Assembly: GCF_003544915.1 (NCBI RefSeq) | Contig: NZ_CP032097.1 | Coordinates: forward strand, 2,666,001 to 2,730,000 | DNA: 64,000 bases | Direction: 5' to 3' | DNA from: Arcobacter ellisii | Lineage (GTDB): Bacteria > Campylobacterota > Campylobacteria > Campylobacterales > Arcobacteraceae | In this document: positions 57,714 through 64,000 of the stretch, one piece after another | How positions within the stretch are numbered: position 1 is the stretch's first letter | How the letters are laid out: each line of letters opens with the position of its first letter | Position numbers and translations under genes: made by a program | Notes under the pieces: generated by a model | Databases searched by the model: none | Told to the model about the DNA's origin: nothing | The model's input: only the letters and a program-made list of their open reading frames with translations

Positions 57714-59519
57714 ATGATGAGAATAGTATTTTTGATTTTATTTTTAATTTCAAATATTTTTGCAATAGCAATAGACAAAAACTGGTATGAAGGAACTAAT
57801 GAGAATTTAGAAAAATTATATCAAGAACAGATAAAAAAAGCTGATTCATTAAAAGCTAATGTATCACAAGAAGAAAAAGAGCAGTTAGATTATCAACTTC
57901 TTCTTTTAAAAAAGCTTTCAAATTTTATAAAACAAGATAATCAATTTACTCTAAAAGAAGTAACACAAATTGAAGATTTAGATGATTACATAAAAAAAAT
58001 CAAAGAGTATCTTAAAACTGAAATTGATTTTTCAAATAAAAAAACAGAGTTTGAAGAAACAAATAAAAAAATTGAAATTTTAGATGAACAAATTAGTAAA
58101 TTAACAGAAAAAGAGAGTTTCTCAACAATAAATTCTCAATTACTTTATGCTTACTATATTTTGAAAAATAAAGAAAATAGACAAATATTAGATGAATATG
58201 CAAAATTCCAAGAGAATTTCAAGAAAAAACTTCTGACAAGTTTAGAAACTTTAAAAATCTCTACAAAAGAGGATTTAACAACAAAACTAACTAAACTTCA
58301 AAATAGTTATGAACAGATATTAAAAGATGAAAAAAGATTATTACTAGCTTTAGATAAAGCTCAAATAAGTGAAAATCAGTCAAAAATTACATCTTTAGGA
58401 AATGATATAACTCAATTAAAAAATGAAAAATCTAAAGTAATAGAAAATATAATTTATACAAAAATTGAAGAACTTCTACCATCACTTAAAGATAAAAAAT
58501 CAAAATATTTTGATTATAGTAAAAGTTTACAAGAGTTTATTCAATCTAATAATGAAGATTATAACTCTTTAATTGAACTATTAAAATATTTATCAAGAGA
58601 ACATCTTGGAGTTACGAAAACAACTTTTGCAGATACTAAAGAGAGTTTTTTAGATATTTTAAAATACACATGGCAAGAGATAAACAATCCAATTATTCCT
58701 ATTGGAGAAGGAATTTCTATTTTAGCAATTACAAAATTCCTTCTTATTTTTATTATTGGTTTTTCTATTGCAACTTTTTATAGAAAAAAAATCACAAATG
58801 GAACAGTTCATTATTTAAAAAATACAACTATTGCAACAAGAACTATGCTTGCAAATCTTGGATACTATTTTTTAGTTGCAATAACTTTTGTTTTTGGTCT
58901 AAAATCTGTTGGTATTGACTTATCTTCTCTTACAATTTTAGTTGGGGCTTTATCAGTTGGTATCGGGTTTGGTTTACAAAATATTGTTTCAAACTTTATT
59001 TCAGGAATCATTTTAATATTTGAAAAATCAATTCAAGTTGGACATATAATTGAAATTGGAACTGGACTTAGAGGAAAAGTTACTCAAATAAATATGAGAA
59101 GTAGTGTTATTACGACTTTTGATAATATTGATATTATTATTCCAAACTCAACTTTAATTCAAAATAATGTAATAAATCTAACTTTTTCAGATGACATAAG
59201 AAGATTAAATGTTCCATTTGGAGTAGCTTATGGTTCAGATATTGATGAAGTTATAAAAACTATTCTTGATTCTTTAAGAAATAGTGATTTAATTTATCTA
59301 AGAAATCTTCCTGAAAAAGCTGCAAAAGTAAGAATGACAGCCATGAGTGCAAGTTCAATTGATTTTGAGTTACTTGTTTGGATTAGTGAAAATCCAGATG
59401 AAAATGGAGTTGGTTCATCTAATATGTCAGATTTTTTAATATTTATCTATAAAACTCTACAAGAGAATAATATAGAAATACCTTTCCCTCAAATGGATGT
59501 TCATTTAAAAAGAAGTTAA
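57714..59519 (+). CDS. Mechanosensitive channel, MscS family (large)
   Basis: A 601-residue inner-membrane protein: signal peptide, a long periplasmic coiled-coil region (about 25-290), membrane segments around 340-420, and the MscS core with pore helix LSVGIGFGLQNIVSNFISG followed by the beta domain FEKSIQVGHIIEIG. Protects from osmotic downshock. Larger than MscS of E. coli, in the MscK/YbdG-like range. Converges on the CorA-type gene with a 4-bp overlap. Confidence 0.9.
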   Translation: MMRIVFLILFLISNIFAIAIDKNWYEGTNENLEKLYQEQIKKADSLKANVSQEEKEQLDYQLLLLKKLSNFIKQDNQFTLKEVTQIEDLDDYIKKIKEYLKTEIDFSNKKTEFEETNKKIEILDEQISKLTEKESFSTINSQLLYAYYILKNKENRQILDEYAKFQENFKKKLLTSLETLKISTKEDLTTKLTKLQNSYEQILKDEKRLLLALDKAQISENQSKITSLGNDITQLKNEKSKVIENIIYTKIEELLPSLKDKKSKYFDYSKSLQEFIQSNNEDYNSLIELLKYLSREHLGVTKTTFADTKESFLDILKYTWQEINNPIIPIGEGISILAITKFLLIFIIGFSIATFYRKKITNGTVHYLKNTTIATRTMLANLGYYFLVAITFVFGLKSVGIDLSSLTILVGALSVGIGFGLQNIVSNFISGIILIFEKSIQVGHIIEIGTGLRGKVTQINMRSSVITTFDNIDIIIPNSTLIQNNVINLTFSDDIRRLNVPFGVAYGSDIDEVIKTILDSLRNSDLIYLRNLPEKAAKVRMTAMSASSIDFELLVWISENPDENGVGSSNMSDFLIFIYKTLQENNIEIPFPQMDVHLKRS

Positions 59520-60487
59520 ATCCATTTCTTCTTTTTAAATATTATAAATTGTATAGTTACAACAATTACCAATAATAATGAAAATACTAAAAAAGCATTT
59601 TCATTATTAGCTCCTGGAATTCCACCAATATTTATTCCTAAAAGTCCAGTTAAAAAAGTAAGTGGTAAAAAAATTGCTGAAATAATTGATAAAACATACA
59701 TTTTTCTATTCATCTGTTCACTCATACTATTTGCTAACTCTTCTTGAATTAATATAACTTTATCTCTAATAGTATCAAGTTCCTCAATATGTCTCATCAA
59801 TTGGTCATTTGTCTCACGTAATTCTATTCTTTGATATTCATCTATCCAAGGAATCTTTTCATTATAAAGTTTTACTAAGGCCTCTTTTTGTGGAGTTAGA
59901 TATCTTTTTAAAACTATTGTTTCTCTTCTTATTGATAAAATTTCATTTCTTAACTCTGTAGTTGTTGAATCTATTAAATTTTCTTCTAAAAAATCTGTTC
60001 TATCTTGAATTTCATCAATAACATTATCCATTCTATCAGTAACTCTAAGCGTTAATTGAACTAAAAATTCAGAAGAACTCTTTGGACCAATTCCTGATTT
60101 TAAATCTTCTATTATTTCTGTAACAGATAAAAGATTTCTTTTTCTTGTGCTAATTATCATATTTGGCGAAATATATAATCGAATAGATATCATATCTTCA
60201 GGTTTTGAATTTGGATTTAAGTTTACACCTCTTAACGCAATAAGTAAGGCTTCACCTAAAACCGTTGTTCTTGGTCTTGTCTCTTCAGTTAAAAGTGCAT
60301 CAATAGCAACTGAATCAATATTACTTTTATTTCTAATCCACTCAATTGCCTCTTTACTTGAATAATCAAAATGTACCCATAAAATTTTATCTATTCTATC
60401 AATTCCATCTAATTCTTCATAAGTTAATTCTAAAGCAGAACCTTTTTTATCAAGTAAAAATGCTCTAACTGGATGATTTTTTTGCAT
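59516..60487 (-). CDS. CorA/ZntB-type metal transporter
   Basis: A 323-residue protein with a cytosolic funnel domain and two C-terminal membrane helices joined by a GIN loop (LTGLLGINIGGIPG). GMN is the CorA Mg2+ filter; GIN marks ZntB-like members, which move Zn2+. The long helix (about 160-270) and E-rich loop fit the fold. Direction and metal are not settled from sequence. Confidence 0.82.
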   Translation of the reverse strand: MQKNHPVRAFLLDKKGSALELTYEELDGIDRIDKILWVHFDYSSKEAIEWIRNKSNIDSVAIDALLTEETRPRTTVLGEALLIALRGVNLNPNSKPEDMISIRLYISPNMIISTRKRNLLSVTEIIEDLKSGIGPKSSSEFLVQLTLRVTDRMDNVIDEIQDRTDFLEENLIDSTTTELRNEILSIRRETIVLKRYLTPQKEALVKLYNEKIPWIDEYQRIELRETNDQLMRHIEELDTIRDKVILIQEELANSMSEQMNRKMYVLSIISAIFLPLTFLTGLLGINIGGIPGANNENAFLVFSLLLVIVVTIQFIIFKKKKWI

Positions 60488-60496
60488 TTTTATCCT

Positions 60497-61234
60497 TTAT
60501 ATTATTGAGTAAACTATTTCTGTTTTTAATTTTTGTTTTTTTATCTCTTCAATTTTTAGATTTTCTATTTGCATACTCATTAATTCTTCAATTGATGAAA
60601 TAGAATTTTTTGCTAATAGTTTTAAAATAATTCCACGATAAGCCTTTGCCCAATGACTTACAACTTTTCCATCTTTTATAAATTTCATTGTTACATATGG
60701 TTTTTCTATTTTGTAAAACTTTTCATAAAATCCAGCTCTTAAATCAATAATATCTTCATCTTTTAAATATTCGTCTATAACTTTTGAAAAATTATCCATA
60801 TAAAACTTTTCTATTTTTAAATTATTAAAGGTTTCACCTTGCTTTAATTTATAATCTGGAATTTTATCACCTGATTTAATCACTCCAAAGATATTTGAAA
60901 AAATAAGTACATTCTCATCAATATACTCTTTTTCATTCTCTTTTAAATTATTATATTCTAGATAATCATAAGCAACACCTTCATATCTTTGTATTGCTTT
61001 CATTGTTGGTGAATTAAAAATATCTTTTTTATATTGATTTATAACATCTTCTTTTTTTGTTCCAAAGATTTTTGATAACTCATCTTTTGAGGCATTTTTA
61101 ACAAATTCATTGTATTGAGTTGCTATTTCCATTCTTTTTTCAAATAATTCTGGAAATATAAAACTATTTTTATCAAATGGTTTTTCAATACCTCCAGAAT
61201 TTTTTGTTTCACTTGGAGAAAAAAGTATTTTCAT
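60497..61234 (-). CDS. yaaA: Peroxide-stress protein YaaA
   Basis: A 245-residue DUF328/UPF0246 protein beginning MKILFSPSETKN, with YEGVAYDYLEY and NIFGVIKSGDKIPDYKL typical of the family. E. coli YaaA lowers free iron under H2O2 stress. The gene is 9 bp before the CorA-type gene start. Confidence 0.85.
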   Translation of the reverse strand: MKILFSPSETKNSGGIEKPFDKNSFIFPELFEKRMEIATQYNEFVKNASKDELSKIFGTKKEDVINQYKKDIFNSPTMKAIQRYEGVAYDYLEYNNLKENEKEYIDENVLIFSNIFGVIKSGDKIPDYKLKQGETFNNLKIEKFYMDNFSKVIDEYLKDEDIIDLRAGFYEKFYKIEKPYVTMKFIKDGKVVSHWAKAYRGIILKLLAKNSISSIEELMSMQIENLKIEEIKKQKLKTEIVYSII

Positions 61235-61242
61235 CTTTATCC

Positions 61243-61659
61243 TTAATCTATAAATTTTCCATCAACATAAAGCCAAATTCCTTCAACTTTTAAAAATCTG
61301 CTTTTTTCAATAAATGAAATATCATTTTCTTTTTGAAATAGTGTTGCTTTAAAAGTAACAAAACTCTCAAGGTCTCCATCAATAAATTCTAGAATTTCAA
61401 GCTTTTCAAATCTTGTATTTTTACAAAAATTTAAAATATCATTTGTCCAAGATTTTAAATCAGTTGTAAAATCTGGATTATTTTGATGAGTTGTAAAAAT
61501 TATATAATCACTATTTGCTACAGCAAATGCACTATATCTTGATTTCATAAGTTCTAATGCAGTTTTAGGGAAAGTAATTTTATCGTGAAAAGGTTTACAG
61601 CATTTTTTATATTTTTTTAAACTTCCACAAGGACAGCTTTCATTTACAGAAAATTTCAA
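61243..61659 (-). CDS. YchJ family SEC-C motif protein
   Basis: A 138-residue UPF0225 protein: N-terminal zinc SEC-C motif CPCGSLKKYKKCC (about 9-21), then LMKSRYSAFAVANSDYI and a nuclear-transport-factor-2-like domain. Function unknown. Precedes yaaA by 8 bp, so probably one transcript. Confidence 0.8.
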   Translation of the reverse strand: MKFSVNESCPCGSLKKYKKCCKPFHDKITFPKTALELMKSRYSAFAVANSDYIIFTTHQNNPDFTTDLKSWTNDILNFCKNTRFEKLEILEFIDGDLESFVTFKATLFQKENDISFIEKSRFLKVEGIWLYVDGKFID

Positions 61660-61706
61660 AATTTACCTTTATAAAATTTTTGCTGATTTTATCATAAATG
61701 AAGTAA

Positions 61707-61737
61707 AAACAAAAGCGAGTAAATCTCGCTTTTGTTT
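61707..61737 (-). terminator. Terminator of the ComEA-like gene
   Basis: Perfect 13-bp stem AAACAAAAGCGAG / CTCGCTTTTGTTT with a 5-nt loop; T-rich beyond it on the minus strand. Overlaps the stop codon at 61736-61738. Confidence 0.85.
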
Positions 61738-62020
61738 AGTTTTTTGAAGCTTTATCTAAAACTTTATTATCTATCTTTTTCTCATTGATTTTATTTTCTG
61801 CTTTTACATTTGCAACAATACTATCTCCAAAACCTTTAATGTTTTTAAGATCTTCAGCTGAATTTATTTTATTAGTTTTTCGATACTCAATTATCTGTTC
61901 AGCTTTTTTCTCACCTATTCCTTTTATAGCCATCAACTCTTCTTTAGTAGCTGTTTGCAAATTAATTGCTCCAAATAATAAACTTCCACATAACAAAATA
62001 AATGCAAAAACTTTTTTCAT
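61736..62020 (-). CDS. Exported helix-hairpin-helix protein, ComEA-like
   Basis: A 94-residue protein: signal peptide 1-17 (L-L-F-G-A), then a double helix-hairpin-helix domain (INLQTATKEELMAIKGIGEKKAEQI and LKNIKGFGDSIVANV). Binds duplex DNA in the periplasm; likely part of natural uptake. Short relative to Bacillus ComEA, lacking the long anchor region. Confidence 0.8.
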   Translation of the reverse strand: MKKVFAFILLCGSLLFGAINLQTATKEELMAIKGIGEKKAEQIIEYRKTNKINSAEDLKNIKGFGDSIVANVKAENKINEKKIDNKVLDKASKN

Positions 62021-62150
62021 CCTTCAACTCCTTAAAATAATTTAATTTATTATATTTAAAGATAATTTATATAGTTATTAAATTAATTATTTATTAAATT
62101 AATTCTTATAGAATTTTATGCTAATCTATAAATAAAATTAAAGGTTCTGA

Positions 62151-62540
62151 ATGTTTCAACTTCCATTAGAGATTTTATCTAATCTTGCTTCTATAATCTT
62201 AGTTATAGTTCTTGTTATTTCTTATCTAAAACAGAAAAAAAGAATTGAAGTAATCAAAAAACTTGATTCTTTAAAAACAGAAAATAGTTTAACTCCAGAA
62301 GATATCAATTATATTGATGAAAATATAAATGAGTTTAAAGAAAAAAGTGAAAAAGCAGATAATCTTGTGAAAATACTAAATCCTATTTTTATTTTAGCAG
62401 TAGGTATTTTATTTATTTATCTTCCTGTTTCAGATGCTATGATTCATCTAAATGTGATTATTGTTGCAATAATTTATGTTCAACTTGACAAAATAAACAA
62501 AAGAAATACACTAGCTTTACTAAAAGAGTTAAAAAAATAA
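62151..62540 (+). CDS. Small membrane protein of unknown function
   Basis: A 129-residue protein with one N-terminal hydrophobic helix (about 9-24), a charged coiled segment (27-75), and two more hydrophobic helices (about 80-117). I recognise no family. It stands alone between the ComEA-like and Fnr-type genes; AAAGG lies before the ATG. Confidence 0.55.
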   Translation: MFQLPLEILSNLASIILVIVLVISYLKQKKRIEVIKKLDSLKTENSLTPEDINYIDENINEFKEKSEKADNLVKILNPIFILAVGILFIYLPVSDAMIHLNVIIVAIIYVQLDKINKRNTLALLKELKK

Positions 62541-62550
62541 TTTAACTCTT

Positions 62551-63198
62551 TTATTCTGTTATATAACTTTTTAGTTTTGCATAATCTAAGATTTTTATAT
62601 AACCTTTGTCATTTTGAATAATTTTTTCTTTTTTTAATTTCGCTAATTTTCTTGAAAATGTTTCAGGTGTTATATTTAATAGTTGTGCAATTTTTACTTG
62701 TTTTAGATTTATTAAAATTGATTCATTGTCATATAAAAACTTCGCAATCTTTTCTATACTATTTGAACTCACATTATAATTTATAAAACTCTCTAAAGCC
62801 TTTATTTTTCTTGTTAAAGATTTTATAAAAAACATTGAAACTTCAGGTTTTAATAAAAACTCATTTTTAAATTTTTCATAATCAATCAATAATACCTCTG
62901 CATTTGTTTCAAAGGTACAATTTGCAGGAAATCTCAAATCTTCATAATTAACTATTTCAGCTATTAATGAAGGTGCCATTAGATTATGAATTACAACTTC
63001 ATTATCTTTATGGTCGTAAGTATAAAGTTTTGCAATTCCTTTTAACAACAAATGAAGATATTTTGGCTCATCTCCTTTGTAAAACAGAATTTCATCTTTA
63101 TTAAAAAATTTTTTTATTGAAATCTCTTTTAATCTTGTTTTTTCTTCTTCTTTTAAGAAATTAAAAAAATAAAAATCATCTATGGTATTCTTTGTCAT
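62551..63198 (-). CDS. Crp/Fnr family transcription regulator
   Basis: A 215-residue regulator: N-terminal cyclic-nucleotide-like barrel (SIKKFFNKDEILFYKGDEPKYLHLLLKGIAKL) and C-terminal winged helix. The recognition helix carries P-E-T-F-S-R, the ExxSR triad that reads TTGA in Fnr-type boxes. No N-terminal Fe-S cysteines, so it is Dnr/NssR-like, not true Fnr. I start at ATG 63198; a TTG 9 codons upstream would begin inside the divergent operator. A palindrome matching its predicted target lies at 63212-63225. Confidence 0.85.
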   Translation of the reverse strand: MTKNTIDDFYFFNFLKEEEKTRLKEISIKKFFNKDEILFYKGDEPKYLHLLLKGIAKLYTYDHKDNEVVIHNLMAPSLIAEIVNYEDLRFPANCTFETNAEVLLIDYEKFKNEFLLKPEVSMFFIKSLTRKIKALESFINYNVSSNSIEKIAKFLYDNESILINLKQVKIAQLLNITPETFSRKLAKLKKEKIIQNDKGYIKILDYAKLKSYITE

Positions 63199-63211
63199 AT
63201 CTACTCTTTTA

Positions 63212-63225
63212 TTGACAGTCGTCAA
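63212..63225. promoter_or_regulatory. Fnr-type operator TTGAC-N4-GTCAA
   Basis: TTGACAGTCGTCAA: a perfect 5-bp-arm palindrome with Fnr-box spacing, between the divergent Crp/Fnr-family gene (14 bp from its ATG) and the YgbA-like gene. The adjacent regulator has the matching ExxSR helix, so autoregulation and control of the neighbour are likely. Confidence 0.65.
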
Positions 63226-63309
63226 GGTTTAATTTCGTATTTTATGCAAAAATTTCAAAAAAGTAAATTAAATAAGATAAATTTTATCCTAATTATTAAA
63301 AGAAGAATT

Positions 63310-63657
63310 ATGAATACTGAAAAATTTGAAATTGAAATAAATACACTTAAAAAATTTTATGAACTTTATTGTAAAGATAAACATAAAGATTTAGAAGAAA
63401 AATCTTTTGAATTAATCTATAAAGATAAAATATTTTCAATAAAATTAAATCTTTGTGAAAATTGTTTTAAAAATATCAACTACTCTTTTGAAAAATTGCA
63501 AGCTTGTCCACACGAAATAAAACCAAGATGTAGAAAATGTCCAAATCCTTGTTATGAAAAAGAAAATTGGAAAGAGACAGCAAGAGTTATGAAATACTCG
63601 GCAATTAAATTATCTTTGGGAAAAATAAAATCAAGGGTAATTAATCTTTTTAATTAA
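63310..63657 (+). CDS. YgbA-like nitrosative-stress protein
   Basis: A 115-residue protein of the 'nitrous oxide-stimulated promoter' family. The Cys pattern C-x2-C, then C-P-H, then C-x2-C-x3-C in CRKCPNPCYEKENW is diagnostic, with a C-terminal helix. E. coli YgbA is induced by NO and helps recovery. I start at ATG 63310 with AGAAG upstream rather than the earlier ATG at 63244. It is divergent from the Dnr-like regulator. Confidence 0.78.
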   Translation: MNTEKFEIEINTLKKFYELYCKDKHKDLEEKSFELIYKDKIFSIKLNLCENCFKNINYSFEKLQACPHEIKPRCRKCPNPCYEKENWKETARVMKYSAIKLSLGKIKSRVINLFN

Positions 63658-64000
63658 TTACCAGTTGATTGCCTCTTTTTTCAGATTTGTCAAAATTTCA
63701 TTTGTTTTAGAAAAATGTTTACACCCAAAAAAACCTCTATAAGATGAAAGTGGACTTGGATGTGGAGCTGTTAAAATATGGTGTTTTGATTTATTTATCA
63801 ATTTTGTTTTAGCAATTGCTGGACTTCCCCAAAGAATAAAGATTACATTCTCTTTGTTATCACTAATATATTTAATGATATTATCTGTAAATATTTCCCA
63901 ACCCAAATTATGATGGGATTTTGGTTTGCCTTCTTCTACTGTTAAAATAGTATTTAAAAGCATTACTCCTTGTTTTGCCCAAGATGTTAAATCTCCATCT
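63658..64000 (-). CDS. ung: Uracil-DNA glycosylase, C-terminal part (runs off window)
   Basis: Partial gene; only the last 113 residues or so are visible and the frame stays open to the window edge. The visible part begins [16 protein letters not shown], has LWGSPA and ends with the DNA-intercalation motif [20 protein letters not shown]. These are UNG hallmarks. Removes uracil from DNA. The apparent ATG at 63963 is internal. Confidence 0.93.
   Translation of the reverse strand, partial: DGDLTSWAKQGVMLLNTILTVEEGKPKSHHNLGWEIFTDNIIKYISDNKENVIFILWGSPAIAKTKLINKSKHHILTAPHPSPLSSYRGFFGCKHFSKTNEILTNLKKEAINW

Overview
The window is strongly AT-rich and carries a Campylobacterota-type gene set: queH-lpxB-fabZ-lpxA-clpX-mreBC, ccoG, pyrG-recJ, a long DnaE, an FnrX-like regulator, and a 16S-tRNA-Ile-tRNA-Ala-23S-5S rRNA operon. 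Gene content and codon style suggest an Arcobacter/Aliarcobacter-like epsilonproteobacterium. The genus is an inference from protein style; no search was run.

Layout. 1-12,441 is core genome: NADH dehydrogenase, a sodium symporter, a lipoprotein, the lipid A / cell-shape operon, riboflavin synthase and mnmG. 12,427-29,497 is a complete Tn7-like transposon. Its ends begin TGTCA, share a 33-bp imperfect inverted repeat (24 of 33 positions identical), and are flanked by a perfect 5-bp duplication (TATTT at 12,422-12,426 and 29,498-29,502). It sits inside the last codons of mnmG; the displaced original mnmG tail (AAT AAA AAA GCA TAA) lies just past the right end at 29,503-29,517. 29,498-45,618 returns to core genome (thioredoxin-like protein, ccoG, pyrG, recJ, FlgO-domain proteins, dnaE, surE, moaC, rpsU). 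45,865-51,525 is an rRNA operon on the minus strand with a consensus sigma70 promoter and a strong terminator. 51,757-64,000 is core genome (BI-1 protein, thiD2, bioC, secG, frr, pyrE, mscS, zntB/corA, an Fnr-type regulator, a YgbA-like protein and a partial ung).

The transposon. The transposition module is tnsA-tnsB-tnsC-tniQ (minus strand, 19,851-24,442), plus a TnsE-like gene alone at the mnmG-proximal end (12,511-14,217). Cargo lies on both sides of the tns block. The left cargo is a four-gene minus-strand operon: DNA adenine methyltransferase, a protein with an N-terminal MORC/Hsp90-type GHKL ATPase fused to a C-terminal histidine kinase, a receiver-only response regulator, and an HNH endonuclease. 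A previously easy-to-miss 58-aa ribbon-helix-helix regulator (19,678-19,854) is divergent from the methyltransferase, and the gap between them holds AATAC half-sites phased at exactly 10 bp. I read this as a candidate undescribed phosphorelay-controlled restriction/defence system. The right cargo is a DUF262 protein overlapping an SMC/RecF-like ATPase, plus a large PIN-like nuclease.

The strongest points are seen directly in sequence: the transposon ends, target duplication and mnmG scar; the conserved kinase and receiver residues; and the phased operator. Immunity functions are inference.
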